A DNA stretch of 64,000 bases from Anniella stebbinsi (taxonomy: Eukaryota; Chordata; Lepidosauria; Squamata; Anniellidae), in assembly GCA_029215795.1 (NCBI GenBank), contig JARDYH010000003.1, positions 18,764,001-18,828,000 on the forward strand, written 5' to 3'. The first letter of the stretch is position 1. Every line of letters starts with the position of its first letter. The translations under genes were made by a program, and so were the position numbers. Under the pieces are notes generated by a model. It had not been told where the DNA came from and ran no database searches. It worked only from the letters and a program-made list of their open reading frames with translations. Positions 36,941 to 51,090 of the stretch are shown here, one piece after another.

Positions 36941-39059
36941 TCAAAATGAATATTCCATATACTATGCACAAGCCATAGAAATGAGAAGTTTTGTATCCAT
37001 CTAAGACATGCAGATTGACAGATGCAACTAACTGTAGCTTTTGCCACATGCTCTTAATTTTGGTTAGTCATTCACCTCTTTCACATTTCAAATTATGTAT
37101 AGATATAGCTAGACAAATAATATGAAAGAGGCGAGTATTATGTTTGCATGTATGTATATATCATTAGACATAAATTAGAAAGTATATTAGATAAAAGCAA
37201 CACCATAAGTGCTGCACAAGCTCTGGAGCTCTTCAAGAGCTCCAGAGTTTCATAGGCAGCAGCACAAAGATTAATAGTATATATCTGTTTTTACAACCAT
37301 AACAATACTGCAAATTAATTGTAAAATCAGTAACTGTAATCCAAAATTCCCTGATTGCATAGGGATTTACTGTCCCTTTCTATTACCAAGGCACTGCTGA
37401 CCCTCAAGATCATGGCTATCCCTGTGTAATAAAAGACTTAGACTACAGGTTCTCAATCTCAGACTATGGTGAGTGGACTTCTGGTGGTCTACAAACTCCA
37501 TTCAGGTGGTCCATCAAAAGGTTGTGGAACAATTGAGAATATTTATACTTGTTCCTGCATTTCACTTATTTTTTCTGATGACAGCAAGAGAGGTAGATTT
37601 GACTAGGGACAAATTACTAATCAGGTTAAGAAGATCCTGGGCTAGGGGCCATGATTTTCATAAGGGGATGCTGGTATAATCTTCTAGTTTTCCCCTAAAA
37701 CAATTAAAAGAGGTGCTTCTGTTTGGCCTGACTTAGGGCTTGTGATTTTTATGATACTGTGCTGGTTTTGAATATGATGCAAGAGCCGAAGAGAAATATA
37801 TAGGTTTTAAATCACCTTAAAATATAAAACTCCTTCATAATTTATTAGATGATTCTTGCACAGAAAACATATTTTTTCATTGTAATTACATGATGCTTAA
37901 AAAGGCAGCAGACTCCAAATTTGCCTCTGCATATTTCTTTCAGTCCAGTGAACAAGCATTAGGAATGTGTTCTGTTTCCTATTCAACTATTTCTGCTGTT
38001 CTGCATAATATAATCCTCACACAGATAATGACTGATGAATCTGCACAGTCATCCCAGTCTTCTGGGACCTGCAAAACAGAGTTCTGTATAAAAGGTTTAT
38101 CTGATAGTTTTTTTTTTACAACTTTAATAAAATGACCCAAAGCCAGAATCTGGCAAACAAAATAATAACTGAATATAGCATCCATGGAAGAATGCTTGCC
38201 ATGCCAAGGATGGTTAATACATTTATGCTGACAAAGAATGGGGACTGTCAAATTAAGAATCTTCACTAGAGTGTAATTAGGGTGGGAGACTACATATTTC
38301 CTACGCTGTCCCTTCATTACATGAAAAGGCTATAGATGTGCATGTGTACAGTAGAGTGCTTTTTCAAAATGTCCTGCAGTACAAACCATGGTGACTGTTC
38401 CCTCATAAGTCATCTTTTGAAAAGAGAGCATAACCCACCTTCCCAGCTATACATCTCAAGTGCTTCTCTTCATGAGGACATATTGTTCCCCATTTTTCTC
38501 AAGATGATCCATCTTCCATTGTTGGTTTTCAAAAGGAACTCATTCCCCTCTACGCTTGGAGATGAGCTAAATATGGGATGTCCCTCACAATATACTTCTT
38601 AGATATATATTTCCAATAGCTTTCTTTTCTTTTGCACCTAAAATTACTAGGTGCTATGCAAAAATCAGAAACAAGGCCCTGTCCTCAGGGTTACAATCTA
38701 AAAATAATGACATGATACATTAGGGAGGAAAAGGAAGGAGAATAAATGTGAAGATGAGTCAGTGAGGGAAAGCCTGCTCTGTCAAAACAGAACAATGGAA
38801 GAGTCCCTTTCTTTCCCTTTGCCCCATGAAAGGGGAGGGGTTGAATGACAATGGAAAGTACCTCTCTCTCTCTCCCCCTTTTCTACTACTAAGCTACAGA
38901 ATTGCTAATGATGAAGTGTAAAAGTAGGAGCCAGGTTGCATTTATGACATTAACATATACATACACCAATCTTGAAAGCAACTGAGCAGCACTGCAATTC
39001 TTTTGCGCTCGCAGCATCCCTAGTGAAAAAAGCTGAACCTGCTGCATAAGGGGGAACTT

Positions 39060-40220
39060 TCTATAGTCCTTTTGCCATTGACAGATCACTACCTGGTGGG
39101 GATAGACTTACTGGGACTCAAGAGCCTCTGCAGGGCTAGGGAACAACTAAGATGGTCTGCTCCAGGAGGCTGACTGATCTGAATGGTTTCCTGATTGCGC
39201 TAAGCTCTGTTTGACCTCTGGAATGGGAAATGGCTCAGGTAGTTGACCCTATTCCTCCCGAGTGTCCTCTCGTGCTGAGTACAGCTAAAATGTTCCCTAG
39301 TTTTCAAGAGAGATGGGAATGAAGAAATAAAAAGGACAATGGCTAAAGCAATGTTGGTTAAACACTCGGAACCAATCTGACCAAACACAGGCTACTTGTA
39401 GCGGTAGTGGTGGCAATGAAGGATTTATTCTTCTCTGTCACCATTGTATCTGCACAGAGTTGCCTAACAAAGCTTTTTTGGTAGGTTAAAGGCTTATTAC
39501 ATTCTGGCCATGAGAAAACGATGTTGAGCACTCAACAGCCTGTTGTGACCAATTTGCAAGACTCTTCGCAGATAAAATCATTTGTATCTGTGCCAACTTG
39601 AATGCCATAGTTGGTACAAGTCAAGTGGATTGGCCAGTTATATTTTTCAATTTGTACAGCCTGACAAAGCAGACACTATCCTTGGACAGGTGAGATCTAT
39701 TACATGTGTGCTTAACTCTTGACTTTCCTGGCTCATAAAAATGACCAGAAGGGGCCCTGGCCAAGTGGGTAAACATAGTGATGAATACCTCAACAACAGG
39801 TATGATTTCATTGTACTTAAAACAGGTAGTTGTGAGACGTTCGTTGAAAGAGGAAAAAAAAGTTCCCTGAGCCCCACCATTCTTGATAATTTCCAGCCAA
39901 TGTCCAATATTCTAATTTTTAGGCAAAATGTTGAAGTGTGTGCTGTCCTCTCAGCTCCAGGTATTCCTAATTGAGGTGGATTATCTACATCCATTTCAAT
40001 CTAACTTCAGGCCTAATTATGGGACAGAGATTGGTTTGGTTGTGTTAGTAGATGACCAATGTCAGGAAGTGGACAGGAGGAGTTTGTTTCTGTGGGTTCT
40101 GCTGGGCCTCTGAGAAGCTTTCAAGACCACCAGCCACTGTATCCTTCTGGACTGCCTGGCTCTGTTGGGACTTTGAGACATTGCTTTATGGTGGCTCCAG
40201 TCTTTCTTGGAGGAGTGATT
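39060..40220 (+). mobile_element. L2/CR1-like LINE ORF2 fragment (plus strand)
   Basis: Broken reading frames give TDHYLVGIDL (end of endonuclease), then VLSSQLQVFL, HPFQSNFRPNYGTEIGLVVL and VDDQCQEVDRRSLFL, then HCILLDCLALLGL. These are reverse-transcriptase motifs of L2/CR1-clade LINEs (QSGFRPGYGTETALV-type). The copy has many stops and ends abruptly near 40220, where it meets an opposite copy. Confidence 0.75.
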
Positions 40221-41250
40221 TCAGAAATGATGTTTGAGGACTCCAGGAGGATACAATGGTTGAAGGTATCAAAAGCTGCTGAAAGATCAAGCAGACTAAA
40301 CACAATTGCACTCCCCCTTCCCTCTCTGAATAAAGGTAATCCATCTAGTGATTAAGGCTGATTCTGTCCCATAACCAGATCGAAACCCAGACTGGAATTG
40401 GTCTAGATGATCAGTATCTAGTACCAAGAGTGCCTGCAGTTGCTCCACCACAAGGCTCTCAAGTACCTTCCCTAACAAAGGGGTATTTGAGACTGGACAG
40501 TAGTTGTCTAATACCGTTAGGTCCAGTGTGGGCATCTTCAGGAGTGGTTACACTATTGCCTCCTTAAGGACAGTAGGAACTATTCCTTCCCACAAGGAGG
40601 CATTTACCACTTGCTGGACCCACCCAGTCACAACCTTTTTATTAGCCAGGAGGGGCAAGGATCAAGAGGGCTCATGATCACCGTATTATTGCAAGCATCT
40701 TGTCCATGTTACCAGGCCACAACAACTGAAACAGATCCCACAAAATCTGGTAGATGGTTGCCACATTCACCATGACTGGAACTGCGCAGAGACAAGCAAT
40801 TTTGTCCTCAAAGTGTGATGCAAAAAGGTCAACATTTGGTGGGGAGAGTGTTAACAGCGCCCAGACCACCCAAAATAGCTCCACTGGGCAGCTACCCGAG
40901 AAGGCAGGTAAATAAGACTTCTTTGTTGCCTGCACTGCCATGCCATAGGCACAATTATGTGCTCTAGACTAGACTAGAGCTTGCTCAGTCATCTTCACTT
41001 CGAGTCTTAAGCCATTTGCGTTCTGGCCGACTTGCAGTCTGTTTCACAGGTTGCAACTCCCCAGTATACCTAGGAGCAGAGTGGGCTCTACTTCCATCAG
41101 CCTCCTAGAGCAGACCATCTGAATGCCCCCCACTCCTGCAGGAGGGAAGCAGGGGCATGAATTCGAATCTTTCCAGGAAATAGTCTGACCATGACAATGG
41201 GGTTACTTCAACACTCACCCACCTATATTTTCAGACTACTCATCTCACAG
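40221..41250 (-). mobile_element. L2/CR1-like LINE ORF2 fragment (minus strand)
   Basis: Minus-strand frames read LTVLDNYCPVSNTPLLGKVL, DQFQSGFRSGYGTESALI and then LLDLSAAFDTFNHCILLES, the A-domain region of an L2/CR1-type reverse transcriptase. Upstream (40940-41250) is further non-open sequence of the same kind. Stops and shifts show it is inactive. It converges with the plus-strand fragment at about 40220. Confidence 0.8.
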
Positions 41251-41439
41251 CTGGGCATTTTGGTTCTTGTTCAGTTTTGAAAGTGCAAAATTAGGAAAAT
41301 TAGCATTAAAATGCTAACCAAACGAATTTCTCCTCCATCCCTACTTGAAAAGCCACCTGGGACTCTGAGTGCATTAAATTGGAAAAGTTTCATATGCTAA
41401 ATTTCTGTAAGTCAGACATCTCTTAAAGGCACACGAGCC

Positions 41440-41792
41440 CTGCCAGAAAAAAAGTAAGACATCTCTTCTACTGCTCCCAGACTGTGGAATGGTCTGCCGG
41501 AGGAGATTCGACAAAGGGAGAGGCGGGTAATAAATAAATAAATATATTATTATTATTATTATTATTATTCATGAATTTAAGAGAGCCATGAAGACTGATT
41601 TCTTCCGGCAGGCCTACCCAGTTGAATTTTAAGATGTTTTTAATGATGTATTGGTTTTTATTTGTTTTTAATATTTCATCTATTTTGTGGTCTTTGTGTT
41701 TTATATTTATTGTTGTTCCCTGCCTCGATCCGGAGGGAGAGGCGGGTTATAAATAAATAAATAAATAAATTATTATTATTATTATTATTATC
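41440..41792 (+). mobile_element. L2-like LINE 3' end, with an internal second tail
   Basis: Residual C-terminal peptide LWNGLPEEIRQR and FKRAMKTDFFRQAYPVEF, then a T-rich 3' region ending GGCGGGTTATAAATAAATAA. A second GGCGGGTAATAAATAAATAA tail with (ATT)n lies inside at about 41522-41569, suggesting a nested or rearranged insertion. Confidence 0.75.
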
Positions 41793-41878
41793 ATGCTAAC
41801 TGAATTTCCAGTGCTCAGAAATGGGTGTTTTGTGTTAAAACAGAAACAACACACACATGAAAGAGACATGGATACTCA

Positions 41879-42127
<249 letters not shown>

Positions 42128-42769
42128 TTAGGGTGATCACCATTTTCACAGGATATCCATATGAGTGGTGTGGCTTCCTGCTGTTCTTCTCAACCCCAAA
42201 CCAAGCATACGATGGTAATACTTCAATTTTGGGTCTAGTTACAATGAAGCAACAGCACCAGAGTCAATATGGTGCCAGAGTTTGCAAACTGCTGGGCCAG
42301 TCTGAGATTTTTTCTTAGTGTGTTGTTCTGAAGTTCCACCCTCTAGTCCTAGGAAAAGAGTGGTCATTTGGGGGATTCTGACTTCTACCTTTTTACAAAT
42401 GCACACAAGTTATGCACATCAGAATCACGAGGGGGAAAAGGATTATGTCTGGTCATTAAGCTCTTATAACTTTAAATACAGAAACAATAAGTACGCTTTA
42501 TAAATTGCACTGAACATCTAACATATTGCAGACAATAATTTCCCCCCATTGTATTTAATTTTTTGGCATCAAACAAATTAAACATAAACCATCTAAATGC
42601 ATCATCACCATAACCCATAAAATAATTGTCTTAGAATCTACTTCATCCCCCCCCCCCTTTTTTTTTTTTACCAGTCAACTAAGAACAAATTGAAAAGTTA
42701 TATTCTGGAATTCTTTGCCCAACCCTGAAATATGGGGACAGTAATACAGACCTGACCTGTAAGATTGTT

Positions 42770-43030
42770 GTAAGGTTTATATATTATTTATTACAATAAT
42801 TATATCCTACTTTTCTTTGAAAAATGGGATCCAAAGCAGCTAACAAACATTAATTTAAAACAAATATTCATCATTTAAAAAAGAGCTTTATAAAGCAACC
42901 TAAAACCACAATACAACAAGAAACCATACTAGAGAAACACAGCAGTAAAGTCCACTAACAATCAAATTGCCATTTCCCCAAAGGCCTTCTTAAATGCCAT
43001 GTTTTCATTAACCAGAAGAAGCTGAACAAT
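42770..43030 (-). mobile_element. L2-like LINE 3' end, reverse orientation
   Basis: On the minus strand: CATGGCATTTAAGAAGGCCT (a FKKAF-type C-terminus), an A/T-rich 3' part and a degenerate tail near 42780. Borders approximate. Confidence 0.55.
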
Positions 43031-45099
43031 GGAGAAGCCAGGCAGGCCAATATGTCTCTTACCTACCCAACTAATTTGAGACTGTGGGGGAACATGAAGC
43101 ACATCCTATGATGGTGATCTGAGAATGCGGAGGTGTGACAAAAAGATGGTGACTGTCGTAAATGTGAAATGTAGGGTCAGTATTGTTATGTAATTGCTAT
43201 GTAGCTGAATGTACTATAAAGTTGCATATTCTTGTATCATTGCTGTACCATTTTTTATAAGAATATGTTATTGGTTATGAAGTGATCTGGAATCCTCCTA
43301 AGGATTGACAGAAGAGATGGCCCTGCACTAAGTGAGGGAAACCCCTTTCAGAATGTTGGGGGGAAAGCAAGTTCTGACAGAAAGGACTGTTAGACGTAAC
43401 ATCTGGGAGTCAGTTGAAGAAGGGTTATGAGGAAAACAAAGGAAAGAGAAACTGATGACTAGGGTTTCAGATGGAGAAGGCTATTCATGTGTCAAAGAAA
43501 GTTTATCTTAACTAAAATGTTTTATATGTAGGACTATAGTAACGGTGTAACAACCCCTGCTATGCTAGAACAGTTTGGGAAAGTACATATATTTTAAACT
43601 AGCTGCTTGAATCTCAAACTGCATGTAGCTAAGACAGATTTTACATTTTGTATTGTATTTTGAATTGCATTTTGTTTTTCTTATAAAAAAATCTAAAAAC
43701 TACCTACAAAAAAAGAAGACAGAAAATGAGGAGTCCAGTGATAAAGATTTTAAATGACTCGGTGACTTCATTCTCAGAGTTGCAGAGTAAAAAAAAAATT
43801 TCTGAGTGGAGGTGGTGAGCATTAGGGGTGCTTGGGGAACCTGATCATTGCAAATTCAGATGAACTGACCTGCTCTGCACTTCACAGACTAATGTGTGGA
43901 TCAAAACATCAATGTCCAACAGGTTTCACTCTTGTTGTGACACACTTGTGGTTGTGACATACTTGTTGACTCAGAAAAGTTTCAAAATGCATTTTAGGCA
44001 GTGTATATTGAAAGTAAATATGTTTATAAGTGCATCTTTTGAGAGAAAATACATTAAAAATAATTTTCTTAAATTCAATTTTTGGGCAGATGTTTTAAAA
44101 ATTGCAGATCAATGTGAAAATGGGATGGAATGGACTTCTGAATAAATGCAAGCAAAAGTGACAGAGACCAACTAAAAGAACGGATTCATTCATCTCTAGT
44201 GAACATATGACAAGTACTTGGCAGGGCAGAAGTCAGTGAAGTGCCCTATGTTGATCCTCTGCTGGGCAAGATGGGCGTTAGCGAAGTCAAAGGCTATGAG
44301 TCATATTGGTACAGGGAGATAAACACAGGAAGAGTCAATCCTTCAAGTCAACTGATCCCAGACCATTTAGGGCTTTAAAGATACGAGCCAGCACTTTAAA
44401 TGGAGCCCAGAATTGAATAGACTACCAATGCCGATGAAACAGCATGGAGATAATTTGACCACTCAAAAAGCTAAGTTATTATTTAGTCATAGTTAGAACA
44501 ATACTATTACATAGCCAGGTCATTTTTGCTGCCACTAACCACCCTTTTAACCAGTTTATATGATATCCCATGAATCTAGGAGACAAGCTAGGCATTATTT
44601 GAAGGGATGTTTGCAGTGACTGTACTGTACTGATTCAGAAAGAACAGAGAACAACTTGAGGGGTTTGAGAATAAGCATGCCTAATGCTCACAACCCACTG
44701 ATCCCTACGAGTCTGTACTGATCTCCACATGGATCATTGCTGGTCGAAACAAAACTAGGAGGAACTACACAGGTTATCCATGGCACAAAACCTCAGCATT
44801 TGTTGGTAGCAACTTTTTCATGTACCTCCTCTTCTTGTTTTGAAGGCTATGGTTAAAGAAACTGCCATCTCACTATTTCCACATTTACAATTCTGCCCAC
44901 TTAAGAAGTAGGGCATCAGATTTACAGTGAACCTAAGGGTCAGAGTTGTTCTTAAGGGAGAAATAGCTCACTGCTGTCCTACCACACCATTCCCCATGAC
45001 TGAAAATTATTTAACACCAGGCTCAAAAAGGCAGCTATACTTGCCTGGGTCAGGAATGATGATATGGACCTTGGTTACAAATAAATTTGTAGCTATCAT

Positions 45100-45300
45100 A
45101 TGTAAAGTACTTTTTATATTTGTTAAGGGCTTTTCAGGTTTTATTGTGTTCATAACAACCTTGTGAGTAAGTACTATTTAACTATTTATTCCCATTTTAA
45201 AGACAGGAAATAAGATTGAGGGACAGAGACTTGCTTAAAACCACACAACAAAACAACTACAAATGAAGAACATGAATCCAGAAATCTCAGATCAAGCCCA
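45100..45300 (+). mobile_element. MIR-like SINE, 3' half
   Basis: TAAAGTACTTTTTATATTTG, TGTTCATAACAACCTTGTGA, TATTCCCATTTTAAAGACAG and GGACAGAGACTTGCTTAAAA then CCACACAACA, matching the MIR 3' half order (CTCACAACAACCCTGTGAGG .. CCCATTTTACAG .. GTCACACAGC). Old and diverged. Confidence 0.75.
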
Positions 45301-47773
45301 AATTCAAAGCTCACTTTTTCAGATTAGGAAGGCAATCTATGTTTGTTTCACTGAAGCATTTAAAGCCTCTTATTTATTTTTTATTTTTTAAAAACTCTTC
45401 CATTTAAACCCTGGTACCTGGAAATTTTGGCCAGAATATTACTTCTATACTGAGAAATTTTTTTAAACCTCAGGACTATTGGAATGAAAACTAACTGGTA
45501 TTTTGGGAAAAGGCTTTAGCATGTGTACATATACAGAGAGAATATGCTCATTCTCTGCATCAGTTCCTTCTCATTTATCTTCAAAAATACAGGTGGGAAC
45601 AGATGAAGTCTACATTTCATTTCATTTCATATCATGCCTTGCCACAGACTGCCCCTGATCAGTCTACTTCCCCATTTTGTTGCATGAAAATAACTTATTA
45701 AAAATGCTAACTTTGCTGAAATACCCTTCACTTATGTTTAGACTTTTCTTCCCCTCTCTCCTCTGTGCATTTTTCAAGCTGAATTTGCACACATGAATGC
45801 ATTCCGCCTCCATCTTTACCTGACTTCACCCCCCCCCCTTTGTGTTTTCATCAATTGTGTATCACATTCACCACAGATGTCTTGCTAAGTTTATCAGATT
45901 TCTTTTGTGTGAAGCAGGAGGTTTTCTTTGACCTATAGAAAATTCAGGAGAATATTCTATGGTGCACAAGTTCATGAAGGGTGCTGGGATGCTGGCCAGA
46001 TTTGAAGGTTGTGGGGTAGCTAGGTAATTTTAGACCCTGGACTTAATGGACTTACAGAGTCCCCCATTTAGATGGCCATATGTATGACATCAGTTGTGGA
46101 GTACACAGCTAATTATTTCTCTTCTTCTTATAACTACTTCTGCATTCCTGACATATTCGAGCAAACAAACAAATCTGTTTGGGAACCCTGATAAGAAAAA
46201 AGAAATACTCTGAGCATGTGCAGTTCTGTATTTTAAATTCACATAAATTATAGCACCATCATGACTTGTAGGAATGAAATGGAGTTTGCTTCTACTGACC
46301 TGATGCTAAATAATCATAATTTTGTTGTAGAAAATAATATAGTTTCAAAGTAAAAATAATAAAATAAGCACCTATAACCATGTACATACCCAGATGGCTG
46401 CCACCTGATTGTAAAATGTATTTTTTTAAAAAGAAAACAAAGGACGCTGCTGTGACTGGTATCACCTCTGATGGGCCCCAGCATGCCTTTGCAGGCCCAG
46501 GTGTTGATGCCAGGCTGTTTGCTGCTGTCTCTATCACCTGCTGCTCTCTAGGTGATTATTTGTGGGGCTCTGTGCTTCAAGGTCCTGGATTTCTGCCCTA
46601 AGGACCAGTCCTAGCTGCACCACTGCCTGGGGGCTTCACTGTCACTATGTGTGCACGGAGTACACACTCTGACACATCCCACACTTCCTCATGTCCACAA
46701 GCAACATTTTCATGTGACTATATTGTAAGGGAAGAGCAGTCGTAATAGGCACACTGTCTTTCAGAGGAACTTGTGCACTTTTTCTAATTTTTTAAATGAG
46801 CCACCCCTCATAAGATAAGGATGAACACCAGGGTTACCTAGAATAAAATTTGAAAACCACTCAAATAGGAGTGGGAGACAGAGGAACTGAAGTGTGTGTG
46901 GGAGAGGGATGGGGTGGTGGAGGATGAGAATAGCCGATTTGATAGATTAAATAATGGATTTAGTTTTTAAAAACCACATCTATCAATTTATCCTCTATAT
47001 TTAGAAGTGCACAATTAAAGAGTAAATCTTTGGCTCAGGCAAATGCTCTGCATGCCCAGTAGAGAAGCTGCCATATTACACATCTGTGTTCCAGACTATA
47101 ATTCTATACTTATCCCTGCCTGAGTGCCTTTCTGTAGGCACACAACACACTTTTCCTTAGCCGAAATAATATGTGGACAAGAGGCCATTACCTCATTTAA
47201 TGCTATATTTTTAAGATTAACATTATTTTTAGCAACACAATACAGACTAACAAAATTCCTGTTATGTTCCAAAAAAAAGAGGGGGGAGGGGGAGAAAGCC
47301 ATGGACTATCCAGATTGTTCACTCAATTACATTAATATCCTTAACTGTCCCTAACTAAGAAATACTGGCCTTCAATACTGTCCAAATGTTGTTCTTAAAT
47401 TTGTGCAGTTCTACATTGATTAATTATATAGCATTTGATGCATTTCCAGGGATTATGGCAAGATCAAGAACCTTATCACCAATCATTTGAATCTTAATGA
47501 TTCCTGGGAGATTATTATCTAACTGAACATGCACACAATATACGCTTGAGAAATCCTACTGAAATGAACTGAATTTGTGCAACTGAATTTTCTATTAAAA
47601 GCCTACAACATATATATTAGTTTTAATTTAATTAATCTATAATAATTTTCCATTGGGGGAAAAACACAATAGAAAGTTACATGCAAACTACATGTACTTT
47701 GTCCCTTAGCTGAGTCAATTCACCAGGAGACAGCCTTCTGCATCATATCTGTTTTTCTTATAGAGGCCACATT

Positions 47774-48279
47774 GAGCCGATCTACACTCTAGCTTTGTAA
47801 CGTTTCAAAAGGGTTACGAAAACTCTTTGGGCCACATGATGCACACCCTTGAATGTTGTATACCCGAGGTTTTTTAAAACTCACTTCAGCTATATACAAT
47901 GGTTTTTACTTTTAATAAATCGTTTTAAGTAAAATAATGTGTCCTTCCTTACCGTTTGTGATTAGTGAGGGCAGTGCTTTGTTTACCGGCGCCCAAATGC
48001 TTAGCCGTTGATTGGTGGGGAAGAAAGAGGGGCTAAGGAGGAAGTGGGCGAGTGAACTACAGCGCCCACAATGCCTTGCCCTAAACTCATTGTAAAAACG
48101 AAACAGAAAGAGACAGACAGACGGGTGTGAGACTGCTCACACTGCTTTGAAGTCTGAAGATTTTTTTCTTCTGTAACGTGAGTACTCCTTAATGTGGCCT
48201 AAGACGGTTTGGAATGCACCTATTTGGAACGTTTTGAAATACTATTTAAAATGTTCCAAGGTACAGTGTAGATAGGCTC
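47774..48279. mobile_element. 506 bp element with GAGCCGATCTACAC / GTGTAGATAGGCTC ends
   Basis: Longer member of the same end family. ATT is duplicated at both edges (47771-47773 and 48280-48282). Both subterminal regions keep GTAACGTTTCAAAAGG-like and AACGTTTTGAAATAC-like arms, while the centre (about 47940-48180) is a unique GC-richer insert with GCGCCCA motifs. Non-coding. Confidence 0.65.
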
Positions 48280-50470
48280 ATTAAGGATGAGTCCACATTT
48301 CCATTTCTTGTGCTAATAAGCCTAAGCAGTAGTGTATGCAAGATCTCATGCAGACATGCTTTAAGGCCTCCTGTGTTAAGAGCTGTTATTAAAGCCCAGC
48401 AAGAATTTACCAAGGTTAGAACAACACTTTCCAGTCATACTGAGATCATCTGCCACATCTACCATTGTTTATGGGATAGAATACCAGAGGAATTCGTTTA
48501 AATCAAAATCTGCTTTGATATGACAGCAGCATCTAATAGATCACCATGGAGTGTATCATGTTTCATTCCCCTCCCTAAATGAGCTTGCTGCTCCTCACGC
48601 TCAGGTATTTGGGTTCACTGATGTAGTCAAATAAGATAAGAATGCCAGTCATAAAACATTTTGGCCCATCATTTTTATTAATTAAACTTTAAAACAACAA
48701 CAAAAAGTAATTCCCTGTGGCATAATCATTTTTTTTTTCTGAGACACTCTGCCTGTACTGGATGTGTGAAGAGAATTTTAATGGAACCTTTGAGTACACT
48801 ATACTCTACCTAGGGGCTACTACACAATTAAATATTTTAGGTATACACCTCACAGTGCAATCCCAACCACCTCATCTGAGGGGTGCCCCTCTGCTGGTGA
48901 AGGAAAATTCTGCAGGAAAGAGTGCACATCCTCCTCAAAGGTCCTCTGATATACCCCTGGAATGCTCTGTGGGTGTAGAACATCCACTAGCAGTGTTTCT
49001 GCAAGTAGTAGGCCCCAAAATCAGAGCAGGGGCAACACTGAATCCACTTGATCTAAGCCCCTTCCATTCCTTGTGCAGCCCCGAATTAGTCCTACACCAG
49101 CCTGAGTAACTTCCCTTTCATCAGAATCAATGGAGAGAAAACAGGGGTGTGTGGCGTGAGGAAGCAGAAACATCAGGGAAGGAACAAAATTCATCCTACC
49201 ACCCACACATCGCTTGCCCTGACTGGTGCAACTCAGCAAGGCTTTGGAAGTGGCAGCAATCAATTTCTTCAGTCCCCACCAACCCCATTTAGGATTGCTC
49301 TGTAAGAGGTTTCAAATGTACCCCCAAAAATGTAATGTGTAAATGTGCCAAACACATGTCATATGGATGCACCTGACAGAGAGACACAATTGACTACAGA
49401 TTCCTGTTAAATGTAGACTTGGTGGCAAACTCAGATTTTCCTATGAGAGTGGTGTAAAATGGCCCATGTTCATTCAATCTCCTTGTGTTATCTTTCACTA
49501 TGTTAAAAAAAACCTTCAAACATTTCACAACTGTTCATATGACAGAAAAGAATGTGTGAAGGTTTATGTGTAACCACTCCAAAGCACCCTGTTTTGGGCT
49601 CCCAGCTAAACAGATATCCATGTAGACTCTCCCAAATACAAGCTCTGCATTAGGAATTCCCTGGGCCACCCAACTATATATATTCCCAGGCTTCCATATA
49701 AATGAGTATATTTGGCTTCACTATTTTTGTATCCTCTCTATAGTTTTCTAAATTATGGTGCTGGAAAATTACTGCCAGTGAAGCTGCACGTTTGACCAAC
49801 AGCAAGACAACCAACCATATCAATCTATGAAGAAACAGCTCGCCCTGTTAGAGCATATTTATAAAATATTTGTAATTCCAACACAACAGGCTTATCCACT
49901 TCACACAGCTAGAGTCATCAGATTAGAGTGTCGAAAACCAAGGGGTAATCAAGAGCTGCTGTATCAGAAATAAGGCACATCCAGTACATTATACATGGCA
50001 GTGATGTTCTGGAATGAGGGACAATCCTTTAAGTTAATGGATGTCCTAATAGGTTGTTGCACTATAGATATGGAGCAATGGATGTATGCATCTCATAATC
50101 AGTTCACCTTGGTTCATGACGTTTGGGCCCGATCTCTAAATCATCCTGTCATGTAAGAAACCAGTTATGTAAAACCATGTGCTGTGATATACGTCATTGT
50201 AACAGCACTGCTATTGCTAGGTGTCCAAACCAAAATAGCCCTTCACCCTTTTCCCCTTCATTTATTCTTTTCCCCTTCTCAATTTTCCCCTTTCCTTCTC
50301 TCTTTTCACTTACGAGAGACTAACAATGCAATCTTAGACATGCCTGCTCAGATATTGAGTGGCTTATTTCTAGCTAAGTGTGTGTGGGGTTGCTATCTTA
50401 AATATACTTGCTTGATCTGTTTTGAACATTACAATATTCCTACTTTAAAATATTAAAATATTATTGAATT

Positions 50471-50516
50471 ATGCTAGTATCATTGTAGAGGCAATGCTAG
50501 TATCATTGTAGAGGCA
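50471..50516. repeat. Exact tandem duplication, 23 bp unit x 2
   Basis: ATGCTAGTATCATTGTAGAG plus GCA occurs twice head to tail without a mismatch, so it is recent. Confidence 0.92.
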
Positions 50517-50739
50517 ATCTTAAGACAAGAAAAAAGGCTTAGTAAAATACATCTGGCTACCTTAACCAAGTTTTCTATAAGCTATAAGAAAAAAACAAAC
50601 TCCTCTCCCCACCCGTAGTTGCACCCTATCCTGGTTGCTTAATATGTTCCAGAAATAAAACTCACAGCTTGATCCTATGCAGAATTAGGCACACCCAAGC
50701 CCACTGATTTCTTCCTAGAATGACTGCACTTCCCAATTT

Positions 50740-51090
50740 AATAAGGGCATCTCAACAGGGCCTTTTCAGGGGTGGCCAACTCAGTTGTGGAATGCTCTCC
50801 CGGGAGAGGCTTGCATGGTGCCTATACTGTGGTCTTTGGGGCACCAGGTGAAGACTTTCTTATTCACCCAGACATTTTAATTCTTTCGTTTTGTTGCTTT
50901 TAAACGTGTTATTGTATTTTTAAATCTTTACACTGCTGCTGTTTTTAAAATTGATTTGATATTGTAGTTTTAAATGTTCTAAATATATAAATTATATTAT
51001 ATCATGCTCTATTTATGGTTTTAATTGTTCTGAATTACCCATGGAGCTTCAGTTACTGGGCAGTTAGAAATCTGATAAATAAATAAGATT
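50740..51090 (+). mobile_element. L2-like LINE 3' end
   Basis: Encodes a decayed VAN-SVVECSPGRGLHGAY-like C-terminus (GTGGAATGCTCTCCCGGGAG is the WNALPG-type codon run), then FLFTQTF, a T-rich 3' region and the tail CAGTTAGAAATCTGATAAAT. Confidence 0.75.
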
